A stretch of DNA of 64,000 bases, from positions 346,004-410,003 of the forward strand of contig NZ_JADKRX010000002.1 of assembly GCF_015350975.1 (NCBI RefSeq), written 5' to 3'. This document shows, piece after piece, positions 10,941 to 19,526 of the stretch. Under the pieces are notes generated by a model. The model searched no databases. It was not told where the DNA came from and saw only the letters and a list, made by a program, of their open reading frames with translations. Position numbers and translations under genes: made by a program. Origin of the DNA: Curtobacterium sp. VKM Ac-1395. GTDB lineage: Bacteria; Actinomycetota; Actinomycetes; Actinomycetales; Microbacteriaceae. How positions within the stretch are numbered: position 1 is the stretch's first letter; every line of letters begins with the position of its first letter.

Positions 10941-11105
10941 CCTCACGGCGTGCGGGGCTGTTCCGGTCCCGCCGTCCCGCCACTCGTACCGAATGCTCCT
11001 CACGGCGTGCGGGGCTGTTCCGGTCCCGCCGTCCCGCCACTCGTACCGACGCTCGTCACGGAGTGCGGGGCTGTTCCGGTCCCGCCGTCCCGCCACTCGT
11101 ACCGA
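10941..11105 (+). repeat. Three tandem 56-57 bp repeats derived from the tRNA-Leu 3' end
   Basis: Three head-to-tail units begin at 10941, 10998 and 11054. Each starts with CCTCACGGCGTGCGGG (third unit CGTCACGGAGTGCGGG) and ends with CCCGCCACTCGTACCGA. Both blocks also occur in the tRNA itself (10897-10937), there separated only by the T loop. In the repeats that loop is replaced by a longer segment beginning GCTGTTCCGGT, and CCCGCC is doubled. Each unit can form a GCGGG/CCCGC hairpin like the T arm. The units have no 5' tRNA half, so they are not extra tRNA genes. They end 48 bases before the pdtaR -10 box. Confidence 0.85.
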
Positions 11106-11151
11106 ACGACTTCACGTCAGCGTCACTGCGTGCCGAAGGCGTCAGGTCTAG

Positions 11152-11157
11152 TAGGCT
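11152..11157 (+). promoter_or_regulatory. -10 box of a leaderless pdtaR promoter
   Basis: TAGGCT ends 7 bases before the GTG start at 11165, and no Shine-Dalgarno sequence is present. The transcript would begin at or next to the start codon. Confidence 0.6.
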
Positions 11158-11164
11158 CTCCGTC

Positions 11165-11770
11165 GTGAGTGACACAGAAGCAACTGCAACAGCACCCCGT
11201 CGCGTCGTCGTCGCCGAGGACGAGTCGCTCATCCGCCTGGACATCGTCGAGATCCTCCGCGACAACGGGTTCGACGTCGTCGGTGAGGCGGGTGACGGTG
11301 AGACCGCGGTCCAGCTGGCCACCGACCTGCGCCCCGACCTCGTCATCATGGACGTCAAGATGCCGCAGCTCGACGGCATCTCCGCCGCCGAGAAGCTCTC
11401 CAAGAACCACATCGCTCCGGTCGTCCTGCTCACGGCGTTCAGCCAGAAGGAACTCGTCGAGCGTGCGACCGAGGCCGGCGCCCTCGCCTACGTCGTGAAG
11501 CCCTTCACCCCGAACGACCTGCTCCCTGCGATCGAGATCGCCCTCTCGCGGTACCAGCAGATCATCACGCTCGAGGCCGAGGTCGCCGACCTGGTCGAGC
11601 GCTTCGAGACCCGCAAGCTCGTCGACCGCGCCAAGGGCCTGCTCAACGAGAAGATGGGCCTCACCGAGCCCGAGGCCTTCCGCTGGATCCAGAAGGCCTC
11701 CATGGACCGCCGCCTGACCATGCACGACGTCGCCAAGGCGATCATCGAGCAGCTCAGCGCCAAGAAGTAG
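11165..11770 (+). CDS. pdtaR: ANTAR-domain response regulator (PdtaR-like)
   Basis: A response regulator with an RNA-binding ANTAR output domain, which in related proteins acts by antitermination or by blocking ribosome access. The 201-residue product has receiver-domain residues Glu18, Asp19, phospho-acceptor Asp63 (VIMDVKMPQ), Thr90 and Lys112. A coiled segment and the C-terminal three-helix ANTAR domain (about residues 135-195, DRAKGLLNEKMGLTEPEAF) follow. It matches PdtaR (Rv1626) of mycobacteria in layout and length. The partner kinase PdtaS is not in the window. I chose GTG 11165 over the longer open frame, which runs back through the tRNA repeats. A strong terminator follows. Confidence 0.93.
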   Translation: MSDTEATATAPRRVVVAEDESLIRLDIVEILRDNGFDVVGEAGDGETAVQLATDLRPDLVIMDVKMPQLDGISAAEKLSKNHIAPVVLLTAFSQKELVERATEAGALAYVVKPFTPNDLLPAIEIALSRYQQIITLEAEVADLVERFETRKLVDRAKGLLNEKMGLTEPEAFRWIQKASMDRRLTMHDVAKAIIEQLSAKK

Positions 11771-11782
11771 TCGCGCACGCAA

Positions 11783-11825
11783 CGCGGAAGCGCCGTCACC
11801 CGGTCCGGGTGGCGGCGCTTCCGCG
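11783..11825 (+). terminator. Terminator after pdtaR
   Basis: CGCGGAAGCGCCGTCACCC (11783-11801) pairs with GGGTGGCGGCGCTTCCGCG (11807-11825): 19 bp with one G-U pair and a 5-base loop, 12 bases after the stop codon. Confidence 0.85.
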
Positions 11826-11853
11826 TGTGGTGACCATCTGCGAGGGTGGAGCC

Positions 11854-12324
11854 GTGAACGACGTCGTGATCCGAGCCTCCCGTCCGACCGACATGCCGTC
11901 GGTGGCCGACCTGCGCTGGCGGTGGAGCGTCGAGGAGGGCGGCCAGGCGCCGGTCCACACGGTGGAGGCGTACCGGGCCGCGATGACCGCGTTCGCCGAG
12001 GCACACCCGGAGACCCACCGGTGCGTCGTGGCGGAGCGCGACGGTCACGTGCTCGGGATGGCGTGGCTCGGACTGGTGGGCCGTCCGCCGACGCCGGATC
12101 GATCCGTGGGGCGCCTGACCGGCGACGTGCAGACGGTGTACGTGCACCCGGACCTGCGTGGGCTCGGCGTGGCGGGCCGTCTGGTCACGGCGTTGCTCGA
12201 CGTCGCGGACGACCTCGGCGTGGAGCGGGTGTCCGTGCACTCGAGCGTCGACGGCGAGCGGCTGTACCGGCGGCTCGGCTTCGGCGACGCCCGGCTGCTG
12301 CTGCAGCGTCCGGCAGAGGACTGA
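11854..12324 (+). CDS. GNAT-family N-acetyltransferase
   Basis: A 156-residue single-domain GNAT enzyme that would transfer an acetyl group from acetyl-CoA to an unknown amine. The acetyl-CoA motif A is VYVHPDLRGLGVAGRLV (residues about 96-112, loop R102-GLGVAG-R109), and motif B includes LYRRLGF near the C-terminus. I chose GTG 11854 with upstream GGGTGGAG as a weak ribosome binding site; an ATG at 11809 lies inside the preceding terminator and is unlikely. It converges with the thioesterase gene, with 5 bases between stop codons. The substrate cannot be inferred. Confidence 0.85.
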   Translation: MNDVVIRASRPTDMPSVADLRWRWSVEEGGQAPVHTVEAYRAAMTAFAEAHPETHRCVVAERDGHVLGMAWLGLVGRPPTPDRSVGRLTGDVQTVYVHPDLRGLGVAGRLVTALLDVADDLGVERVSVHSSVDGERLYRRLGFGDARLLLQRPAED

Positions 12325-12329
12325 GGCGG

Positions 12330-12755
12330 TCAGCGCCGCTCGCGGATCATGTTGGTGATCCGCACGGTCGAGCAGCGTCGGCCCTGGTCGTCGGTGAGCA
12401 CGATCTCGTGGGTCGTGAGCGTGTTCCCGAGGTGGATCGCCGTGCACGTCCCCGTGACGGTGCCGCTCGTCGCGCTCCGGGAGTGCGACGCGTTCAGCTC
12501 GATGCCGACCGCGTAGCGACCGGGGCCGGCGTGGACGTTCGCGGCCATCGACCCGAGGCTCTCGGCGAGCACCACGTACGCCCCGCCGTGCAGGAGCCCG
12601 ACCGGCTGCCGGTTGCCCTCGACCGGGATGGTGCCGACCGCACGCTCGGCGCTCAGCTCCGTGATGACCATGCCCATCTTGTCGGCGAGCTCGCCCATGC
12701 CCCGGTCGGCGAGACGCTCGTCCACGGTGCCGGTGGTGGTCGGTTCGTCGGTCAC
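12330..12755 (-). CDS. PaaI-type hotdog-fold thioesterase
   Basis: A 141-residue hotdog-fold protein expected to hydrolyse acyl-CoA thioesters as a homotetramer. The motif VGLLHGGAYVVLAES (residues 52-66) carries the HGG turn and a Glu (65) in the place of the catalytic acid of the PaaI/4HBT-II group. The later segment GIELNASHSRSATSG and the closing strand are also typical. I chose GTG 12755, which removes an implausible Arg-rich extension; GGAAG lies about 8 bases upstream. It is divergent from polA with a 43-base gap. The physiological substrate is unknown. Confidence 0.85.
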   Translation of the reverse strand: MTDEPTTTGTVDERLADRGMGELADKMGMVITELSAERAVGTIPVEGNRQPVGLLHGGAYVVLAESLGSMAANVHAGPGRYAVGIELNASHSRSATSGTVTGTCTAIHLGNTLTTHEIVLTDDQGRRCSTVRITNMIRERR

Positions 12756-12786
12756 AGCGCTTGACTTCCGTGTCGGGGGGCGTCGG

Positions 12787-12792
12787 TAGGCT
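12787..12792 (+). promoter_or_regulatory. -10 box of a leaderless polA promoter
   Basis: TAGGCT is followed by 6 bases and then the GTG start of polA at 12799. No ribosome binding site precedes the start, so a leaderless mRNA is expected. Confidence 0.6.
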
Positions 12793-12798
12793 GTCCGG

Positions 12799-15471
12799 GT
12801 GTCGGACTCCGCAAAGCCTACCCTCATGGTCATCGACGGCCATTCGCTCGCCTTCCGGGCCTTCTACGCGCTGCCCGTGGACAGCTTCGTCAACCGTGAC
12901 GGGCAGCACACGAACGCCATCCACGGCTTCATCTCGATGCTGTTGATGCTGCTCCAGCGCGAGAAGCCGACGCACCTCGCGGTGGCGTTCGACATCTCCC
13001 GGTTCTCGTTCCGCACGCGTGAGTACGCCGAGTACAAGGGCACCCGCTCGGAGACCCCCGCGGAGTTCAAGGGGCAGATCCCGCTGCTGCAGCAGGCACT
13101 CGAGGCCATGGGCATCACCACCGTCACGAAGGAGGACTACGAGGCCGACGACATCCTCGCGACGCTCTCCTCGCAGGGGGCTGAGCAGGGCTTCCAGGTC
13201 TACGTGGTGTCCGGCGACCGCGACTCCATCCAGCTCGTGAACGACGACGTCACGCTGCTCTACCCGTCGGTCCGCGGGGTGTCCGAGCTGACGCGCTACG
13301 ACCGCGACAAGGTCTACGAGCGCTACGGCATCGAGCCCCACCAGTACCCGGACGTGGCCGCCCTCGTCGGGGAGACCAGCGACAACCTCATCGGCGTCGA
13401 CAAGGTCGGCGAGAAGACCGCGGTGAAGTGGGTCACCCAGTACGGCTCGCTCGAGGGCGTCCTCGAGCACGCGGACGAGATCAAGGGCGTCGTCGGCAAC
13501 AACCTGCGCGAGCAGCGGGACCGGGCCGTCCGGAACCGCCGCCTGAACCGGCTGGTCACCGACGTCGAGCTGCCCGTCGGGCCGGCCGACGTCGCGCTCC
13601 GTCCCCTCGACGAAGCCGCCGTCCGCGAGCTCTTCGCCAAGCTGCAGTTCCGCACGCTGCTCGACCGCGTGTTCAAGGTCGCGGGGAACGGCGAGCCGAG
13701 CGACCAGACCGCGGTGGAGGGCGGCGTCGAGGACACCGGCGTCACCCCGCCGCCGGTGAAGACCCTCATCGACGAGGAACTCGGCTACTGGCTCGAGCGC
13801 AAGAACGCGGCCGACGCCGAGAACGGCTACGGCGTCGCGGTGGAGGTCATCGACGGCCGCCTGAGCGCGATCGGCATCGCCACGCACGACGACGCGGTGC
13901 TGGTGCCCGGCGGCAGCGGCGCGAAGGACTACGAGCAGCTGACCGCCTGGTTCGCCTCGGACGCCCCGAAGCACTTCCACGACGCCAAGGCCGCCATCAA
14001 GGCCCTCGGCACCGCCGGGATCGCCGTGAACGGCGTCGCCGGGGACGCCCGCATCATGGGGTGGCTGGCGAACCCGGGCAAGCAGGGCCAGCCGCTGACC
14101 GACCTGGTCTACCAGGAGCTCGGCGAGGAACTGCCCACCGCCGACCCGAACCAGCTCGTCCCCGAGACCGCGCCGGTGAACGTCGGCGTGCACGCCTGGT
14201 ACGTCCTCCGCGTGACCACGGCGCTGCGTGCCCGCATCGACACCGGCTCGCTCGGGGTGCTGGACGACATCGAGCTGCCGCTGGTGTCGGTGCTCGCGCA
14301 GATGGAGACCACCGGCGTCGGCATCGACCGTCCGGTGCTGACCGGGCTGTCGAAGGAGCTCGGGGAGCGCGCCGCCGACCTCGCCCAGCAGGCCTTCGCG
14401 GAGATCGGCCACGAGGTCAACCTCGGGTCGCCGAAGCAGCTGCAGGAGGTCCTGTTCACCGAGCTGGCGATGCCGAAGACCCGCAAGACCAAGACGGGCT
14501 TCTCGACCGACGCCGCCAGCCTGACCGACCTGCAGGAGCAGCACCCGCACCCGTTCCTCGGCCTGCTGCTGCAGCACCGTGATGCCACGAAGCTCCGGCA
14601 GATCGTGGACACCCTCGACGCCGCGGTCGTCGACGGCCGCATCCACACCCGGTACGAGCAGACCGGCACGAGCACGGGGCGGGTGTCCTCGACCGACCCG
14701 AACCTGCAGAACATCCCCGTGAAGACCGCCGTCGGCCGCCGCATCCGGTCCGCGTTCGCCGTCGCCGAGCCGTACACGACGCTCCTGACGGCGGACTACT
14801 CGCAGATCGAGATGCGGATCATGGCGCACCTCTCCGGTGACCCGGGGCTCGTCCAGGCCTTCAACGAGGGGGAGGACCTCCACCGGTTCGTCGGCGCACG
14901 GGTGTTCGGCGTCGAGCCGGCGGACGTCAGCCCCGAGATGCGCACGAAGGTCAAGGCGATGTCGTACGGGCTCGCCTACGGCCTCAGCGCCTTCGGCCTG
15001 TCGAAGCAGCTGCGCATCGAGCAGAGCGAAGCCCGCACCCTGATGACCGAGTACTTCGCCCGCTTCGGTGCGGTGCGGGACTACCTCCGCAACGTCGTCG
15101 AGCAGGCGCGGGAGGACGGCTACACGGAGACGATCTTCGGCCGCCGCCGCCCCTTCCCGGACCTGAAGAGCCCGAACCGGGTGCTGCGCGAGAACGCCGA
15201 GCGGGCTGCCTTGAACGCACCGATCCAGGGGTCCGCGGCCGACATCATGAAGATCGCGATGCTCGGCGTGGCCGCCGACCTCCGCGACGGCGACCTCGGC
15301 ACGCGACTGCTGCTGCAGGTGCACGACGAACTGATCCTCGAGGTCGCTCCCGGCGAGCAGGAGCGCGTCGAGGAGATCCTGCGGGCGCGCATGGGGTCGG
15401 CGGCGGACCTGACCGTGCCGCTCGACGTCCAGGTGGGCACCGGCGCCAACTGGGAGGTCGCCGCGCACTGA
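12799..15471 (+). CDS. polA: DNA polymerase I
   Basis: Pol I fills gaps and removes RNA primers in replication and repair. The 890-residue protein has an N-terminal 5' nuclease domain (DGHSLAFRAFYALP; EDYEADDILATL), a helix-hairpin-helix region (GVDKVGEKTA), an exonuclease-like domain and the family A polymerase. Polymerase motifs are LLTADYSQIEMRI (about 660), KAMSYGLAYGLS (about 717) and QVHDELILEV (about 840). The exonuclease-like domain (around residues 330-500) lacks the DxE motif (VAVEVIDGRL is there instead), so proofreading is probably absent, as in other actinobacterial Pol I. Confidence 0.97.
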   Translation: MSDSAKPTLMVIDGHSLAFRAFYALPVDSFVNRDGQHTNAIHGFISMLLMLLQREKPTHLAVAFDISRFSFRTREYAEYKGTRSETPAEFKGQIPLLQQALEAMGITTVTKEDYEADDILATLSSQGAEQGFQVYVVSGDRDSIQLVNDDVTLLYPSVRGVSELTRYDRDKVYERYGIEPHQYPDVAALVGETSDNLIGVDKVGEKTAVKWVTQYGSLEGVLEHADEIKGVVGNNLREQRDRAVRNRRLNRLVTDVELPVGPADVALRPLDEAAVRELFAKLQFRTLLDRVFKVAGNGEPSDQTAVEGGVEDTGVTPPPVKTLIDEELGYWLERKNAADAENGYGVAVEVIDGRLSAIGIATHDDAVLVPGGSGAKDYEQLTAWFASDAPKHFHDAKAAIKALGTAGIAVNGVAGDARIMGWLANPGKQGQPLTDLVYQELGEELPTADPNQLVPETAPVNVGVHAWYVLRVTTALRARIDTGSLGVLDDIELPLVSVLAQMETTGVGIDRPVLTGLSKELGERAADLAQQAFAEIGHEVNLGSPKQLQEVLFTELAMPKTRKTKTGFSTDAASLTDLQEQHPHPFLGLLLQHRDATKLRQIVDTLDAAVVDGRIHTRYEQTGTSTGRVSSTDPNLQNIPVKTAVGRRIRSAFAVAEPYTTLLTADYSQIEMRIMAHLSGDPGLVQAFNEGEDLHRFVGARVFGVEPADVSPEMRTKVKAMSYGLAYGLSAFGLSKQLRIEQSEARTLMTEYFARFGAVRDYLRNVVEQAREDGYTETIFGRRRPFPDLKSPNRVLRENAERAALNAPIQGSAADIMKIAMLGVAADLRDGDLGTRLLLQVHDELILEVAPGEQERVEEILRARMGSAADLTVPLDVQVGTGANWEVAAH

Positions 15472-15481
15472 TGCGGGGTCG

Positions 15482-15487
15482 TATGGT
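15482..15487 (+). promoter_or_regulatory. -10 box of a leaderless promoter for the DUF885 gene
   Basis: TATGGT lies 11 bases after the polA stop and 6 bases before the ATG at 15494, the same geometry as the other leaderless promoters in the window. Confidence 0.5.
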
Positions 15488-15493
15488 CGGAGC

Positions 15494-17173
15494 ATGACCA
15501 CAGAGCGTCCCGTCCGCCAGCCCTCCGCCGTCGACCGGGTCGCCGAGGACTGGGTGACCACCCTCGTCGACCTCGACCCGACCGTCGCCACGTACATCGG
15601 CGTCTCCGGGCGCACGGGGGAGTACGGCGACACCTCGCCCGCCGGAGCCGCAGCGTCCGCGGACGCGGCCCGAGCAGCTCGGCGTGCACTCGACGCGGCG
15701 GAGCCCGTCGACGCCGTCGACCGCGTCACGAAGACCGACCTCGGGGCGGAGCTCGACCTGGTCGTCGAGTCGTACGAGCGCAAGCTGCACCTGCGCGACC
15801 TCAACGTCATCACCAGCCCGGCCCAGGCGCTGCGCGAGGTCATCGACCTGATGCCGACGGCGACCACGTCCGACTGGGAGGACGTCGCGAGCCGGGTGCG
15901 GGCACTGCCCGACGCGCTCGAGGGCTTCCGCGAGACCCTGCTCGAGGGCACCCGCGACCAGGTCGTCCCCGCCCGTCGGCAGGTCGAGCTCGTCGCCGAG
16001 CAGATGGCCAGGAGCGGCGCCGACGACGGCTTCTTCCGGCAGCTCGCCACCACGGCGGCGCTCGACGACGGCGCACCGGTGCCCGAGGCACTCCGCGCCG
16101 AGCTGGTCCGCGGTGGCGAGGTCGCCGCGGCCGCGTACCGCTCGTTCGGCCGGTTCCTCCAGCACGAGCTGATGCCCCTCGCGACGCCCACCGACGCCGT
16201 GGGCCGTGATGACTACGAGCTGCACTCCCGCCGGTTCCTCGGTGCGGTGGTCGACCTCGACGAGACGTACGCGTGGGGCCTCGAGGAGCTCGCCCGGATG
16301 CGCGAGGAGCAGGAGCGCATCGCCGACCGGATCGAGTCCGGCGCGTCCGTGGCCCGTGCGATCGAGGTGCTCGACGCCGACCCCACCCGGGTCCTGCACG
16401 GCACCGAGGCCCTCCGGCAGTGGATGCAGGAGACGAGCGACGAGTCGATCCGGGCGATGGACGGCCGCTACTTCGACATCGCGGACCCGATCAAGCGCCT
16501 GGAGTGCCGCATCGCCCCGACGCAGGAGGGCGGGATCTACTACACGGGTCCGTCCGACGACTTCTCGCGCGCCGGCCGCATGTGGTGGTCCGTCCCGGAG
16601 GGCGTCACCGAGTTCGGCACCTGGCGGGAGAAGACCACGGTCTACCACGAGGGCGTCCCCGGTCACCACCTGCAGATCAGCCAGGCCGTGTTCAACCGCG
16701 GCGAGCTGAACACCTGGCGTCGGCAGCTCGCCGGCCCCTCCGGACACGTGGAGGGCTGGGCGCTGTACGCCGAGCGCCTGATGGAGCAGCTCGGGTTCCT
16801 GGACGACGACGGCGACCGCCTCGGGATGCTCGACGGCCAGCGGATGCGCGCAGCCCGTGTCGTGCTCGACATCGGGGTGCACCTGCAGAAGACGAACCCG
16901 GACGGCGGCGGCTGGACGTGGGAGTACGCCCTCGACTTCATGGGGCAGAACGTCAACATGGACCCGGCGTTCGTGCGCTTCGAGGTCGCCAGGTACTTCG
17001 GGTGGCCCGGCCAGGCGCCGTCGTACAAGGTCGGCCAGCGCGTGTGGGAGTCCGTGCGTGACGAGGTCGCCGCTCGTGAGGGGGCCGACTTCGACCTCAA
17101 GGCCTTCCACCACCGGGCACTGGCGCTCGGCGGGGTCGGTCTCGACACCCTCCGGTCGGCGCTGCTCGACTGA
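15494..17173 (+). CDS. DUF885-family (metallopeptidase-like) protein
   Basis: A 559-residue cytoplasmic protein of the DUF885 family, which resembles zincin metallopeptidases. The signature HEGVPGHH (residues 385-392) contains the family's metal-binding H-E-x-x-P-G-H pattern, and GHVEGWALYAERLM supplies the downstream Glu-rich helix with a likely third ligand. There is no signal peptide or membrane segment. Related proteins are often annotated as dipeptidyl carboxypeptidase-like, but the natural substrate is unknown. The gene directly follows polA yet has its own -10 box. Confidence 0.88.
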   Translation: MTTERPVRQPSAVDRVAEDWVTTLVDLDPTVATYIGVSGRTGEYGDTSPAGAAASADAARAARRALDAAEPVDAVDRVTKTDLGAELDLVVESYERKLHLRDLNVITSPAQALREVIDLMPTATTSDWEDVASRVRALPDALEGFRETLLEGTRDQVVPARRQVELVAEQMARSGADDGFFRQLATTAALDDGAPVPEALRAELVRGGEVAAAAYRSFGRFLQHELMPLATPTDAVGRDDYELHSRRFLGAVVDLDETYAWGLEELARMREEQERIADRIESGASVARAIEVLDADPTRVLHGTEALRQWMQETSDESIRAMDGRYFDIADPIKRLECRIAPTQEGGIYYTGPSDDFSRAGRMWWSVPEGVTEFGTWREKTTVYHEGVPGHHLQISQAVFNRGELNTWRRQLAGPSGHVEGWALYAERLMEQLGFLDDDGDRLGMLDGQRMRAARVVLDIGVHLQKTNPDGGGWTWEYALDFMGQNVNMDPAFVRFEVARYFGWPGQAPSYKVGQRVWESVRDEVAAREGADFDLKAFHHRALALGGVGLDTLRSALLD

Positions 17174-17219
17174 CCCCGGGAGCTCCGGACGGACCGCCGC
17201 GACACGCGCGTTGCCCCGC

Positions 17220-17249
17220 TTGTGAGGGGTCGAGCGCACCGGTTAGACT
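17220..17249 (+). promoter_or_regulatory. rpsA promoter
   Basis: TTGTGA (17220-17225) and TAGACT (17244-17249) are separated by 18 bases, a good sigma-70 type arrangement. The transcript would carry a leader of about 100 bases before the rpsA start. The leader contains a CCGCC/GGCGG inverted repeat near 17281-17294. Confidence 0.6.
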
Positions 17250-17357
17250 TGTGCGGCGCAATCCGCGTCACCACAATCCACCGCCACGGCGGCAGCATGC
17301 GGGCACTGTCCCCGCGTCGCCCTGGCCCGACTCATGTCCGTTCGGAGCAATCTCTAC

Positions 17358-18815
17358 ATGACAACCACTACGACCAAGGCTCCTAAGCAGGTCGCCATCA
17401 ACGACATCGGTTCGGCTGATGACTTCCTGGCCGAGGTCGAGAAGACCCTGAAGTTCTTCAACGACGGCGATCTCATCTCCGGCACCGTCGTGAAGATCGA
17501 CCGCGACGAGGTCCTCCTCGACGTCGGGTACAAGACCGAGGGTGTCATCCCCTCGCGCGAGCTCTCGATCAAGCACGACGTCGACCCCAACGAGGTCGTC
17601 AACGTCGGTGACGAGGTCGAGGCCCTGGTCCTCCAGAAGGAGGACAAGGAAGGCCGCCTCATCCTGTCGAAGAAGCGCGCGCAGTACGAGCGTGCGTGGG
17701 GCGACGTCGAGAAGATCAAGGAGTCCGACGGGGTCGTCACCGGCACCGTCATCGAGGTCGTCAAGGGTGGCCTCATCGTGGACATCGGTCTCCGCGGCTT
17801 CCTCCCGGCATCGCTCATCGAGCTCCGCCGTGTCCGCGACCTCACGCCGTACCTCGGCCAGGAGATCGAGGCCAAGATCCTCGAGCTCGACAAGAACCGC
17901 AACAACGTGGTCCTCTCGCGTCGTGCACTGCTCGAGCAGACGCAGTCCGAGTCGCGCACCACGTTCCTGAACAACCTCCACAAGGGCCAGGTCCGCAAGG
18001 GCGTCGTCTCGTCGATCGTCAACTTCGGTGCGTTCGTCGACCTCGGCGGCGTCGACGGTCTCGTCCACGTCTCCGAGCTCAGCTGGAAGCACATCGAGCA
18101 CGCCAGCGAGGTCGTCGAGGTCGGTCAGGAAGTCACCGTCGAGATCCTCGAGGTGGACCTGGACCGCGAGCGCGTGTCGCTCTCGCTCAAGGCCACGCAG
18201 GAGGACCCCTGGCAGGTCTTCGCCCGCACCCACGCGATCGGTCAGATCGCACCGGGCAAGGTCACGAAGCTCGTGCCGTTCGGTGCCTTCGTCCGCGTCG
18301 CGGACGGCATCGAGGGCCTGGTCCACATCTCGGAGCTCTCGAACAAGCACGTCGAGCTCGCCGAGCAGGTCGTCTCCGTCGGTGACGAGGTCTTCGTGAA
18401 GATCATCGACATCGACCTCGACCGTCGTCGCATCTCGCTCAGCCTCAAGCAGGCCAACGAGGGCGTCGACCCGGAGAGCGCCGAGTTCGACCCGGCTCTC
18501 TACGGCATGCCGACCGAGTACGACGACAAGGGTGACTACAAGTACCCCGAGGGCTTCGACCCGGAGACCAACGAGTGGCTCGAGGGCTACGACGCACAGC
18601 GCGAGGTCTGGGAAGGCCAGTACGCCGCCGCCCAGGCTCGTTGGGAGGCCCACAAGGCACAGGTCGCCAAGTCCCTCACGGACGAGGCCACCGGTACCTT
18701 CGACCTCCCGACCAGCGCGTCCTCGTCGTTCACCACCGAGCAGGCCGGCCAGGGCACCCTGGCCGACGACGCCTCGCTCGCGGCGCTCCGCGAGAAGCTC
18801 AGCTCGACCAACTGA
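17358..18815 (+). CDS. rpsA: 30S ribosomal protein S1
   Basis: S1 helps load mRNA on the ribosome. The 485-residue product has four S1 RNA-binding repeats, with the recurring pattern G-x-V-x-x-[IV]-x-x-[FG]-GAFV-x-[LV] clearest in KGVVSSIVNFGAFVDLGGVD and PGKVTKLVPFGAFVRVADGI. An acidic and aromatic tail follows. Gram-positive forms with four repeats are shorter than the six-repeat E. coli S1. I chose ATG 17358 (MTTTTTKAPKQVAIND) because it matches actinobacterial S1 starts and GGAG lies about 10 bases upstream; ATG 17334 is the alternative. Confidence 0.95.
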   Translation: MTTTTTKAPKQVAINDIGSADDFLAEVEKTLKFFNDGDLISGTVVKIDRDEVLLDVGYKTEGVIPSRELSIKHDVDPNEVVNVGDEVEALVLQKEDKEGRLILSKKRAQYERAWGDVEKIKESDGVVTGTVIEVVKGGLIVDIGLRGFLPASLIELRRVRDLTPYLGQEIEAKILELDKNRNNVVLSRRALLEQTQSESRTTFLNNLHKGQVRKGVVSSIVNFGAFVDLGGVDGLVHVSELSWKHIEHASEVVEVGQEVTVEILEVDLDRERVSLSLKATQEDPWQVFARTHAIGQIAPGKVTKLVPFGAFVRVADGIEGLVHISELSNKHVELAEQVVSVGDEVFVKIIDIDLDRRRISLSLKQANEGVDPESAEFDPALYGMPTEYDDKGDYKYPEGFDPETNEWLEGYDAQREVWEGQYAAAQARWEAHKAQVAKSLTDEATGTFDLPTSASSSFTTEQAGQGTLADDASLAALREKLSSTN

Positions 18816-18840
18816 TCGAGCTCAGCAGCAACTGAACGCA

Positions 18841-18880
18841 CCGGAAGCCCGGCATCCCTCAGGGGGTGCCGGGCTTCCGG
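18841..18880 (+). terminator. Terminator after rpsA
   Basis: CCGGAAGCCCGGCA (18841-18854) pairs perfectly with TGCCGGGCTTCCGG (18867-18880), with a further CCCT/AGGG pairing inside the loop, shortly after the rpsA stop. Confidence 0.85.
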
Positions 18881-18901
18881 CGTTCGCGGGGGACCCGCGC
18901 C

Positions 18902-18907
18902 TAGGCT
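18902..18907 (+). promoter_or_regulatory. -10 box of a leaderless coaE promoter
   Basis: TAGGCT is followed by 7 bases and the GTG start of coaE at 18915. No Shine-Dalgarno sequence is present. Confidence 0.6.
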
Positions 18908-18914
18908 GGTCGCC

Positions 18915-19526
18915 GTGCGCATCATCGGACTCACGGGCGGCATCGCCGCGGGGAAGTCGACCGTCTCTGGTCGCTGGGCAGAGCACGGCGCCGTCGTCGT
19001 CGACGCGGACCGCCTGGCACGGGACGCCGTCGCCCCCGGCAGCCCGGGGCTCGAGCAGGTCGCGGAGCGCTTCGGCCCGTCCGTGATCGCGGCGGACGGA
19101 ACACTCGACCGGCCGGCCCTCGGTGCGGTCGTGTTCTCCGACCCCGCAGCGCGCAAGGACCTCGAAGCCATCACCCACCCCGAGGTCTGGCGACTCGCCC
19201 AGGCCGCGTTCGACGCCGCCGAGCGGGCCGACCCGGACGCGGTGGTGGTCTACGACGTCCCGCTCCTCGCCGAGGCCCGCGGGTCCCGTCCACTGCGCTT
19301 CGACGCGGTCGTCGTCGTCGACGCGCCGGCAGCGATGCGGATCGAGCGCCTCGTGCAGCACCGCGGGATGTCCCGACAAGAGGCGGAGCGTCGCGTCGGC
19401 GCGCAGGCGAGCGACGCCGACCGCCTCGCCCTGGCCGACCACGTCGTCGACGCCACCGGCACGCTCGAGGACACGGTCCGCTCGGCGGACCAGGTCTGGG
19501 CCGTGGTCGCTCCCGTTCCCAGATGA
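18915..19526 (+). CDS. coaE: Dephospho-CoA kinase
   Basis: CoaE phosphorylates the ribose of dephospho-CoA, the last step of coenzyme A synthesis. The 203-residue P-loop kinase has the Walker A motif GGIAAGKST (residues 8-16), a VDADRLARDAV helix and the lid region QHRGMSRQEAERR. It has the plain single-domain length and lacks the C-terminal GrpB-like extension seen in some actinobacterial CoaE. Its stop overlaps the start of the following hydrolase gene (ATGA), so the pair is translationally coupled. Confidence 0.95.
   Translation: MRIIGLTGGIAAGKSTVSGRWAEHGAVVVDADRLARDAVAPGSPGLEQVAERFGPSVIAADGTLDRPALGAVVFSDPAARKDLEAITHPEVWRLAQAAFDAAERADPDAVVVYDVPLLAEARGSRPLRFDAVVVVDAPAAMRIERLVQHRGMSRQEAERRVGAQASDADRLALADHVVDATGTLEDTVRSADQVWAVVAPVPR

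Noticed and set aside
10941-11105. Additional tRNA-Leu genes
   Set aside because: The repeats carry only the variable-arm/T-arm/acceptor 3' blocks; no 5' acceptor strand, D arm or anticodon arm is present.
10941-11105. CRISPR array
   Set aside because: The units are contiguous with no unique spacers, and no cas genes are near. The same holds for the arrays at 49421-49510 and 55241-55270.
10851-11105. Integrated element using the tRNA-Leu as attachment site
   Set aside because: No integrase or foreign genes follow; pdtaR, a core gene, starts 60 bases later. Only a past event could be argued.
11488-16191. A 1567-codon minus-strand frame over pdtaR, polA and the DUF885 gene
   Set aside because: It is an antisense shadow of conserved genes with no recognisable domain.
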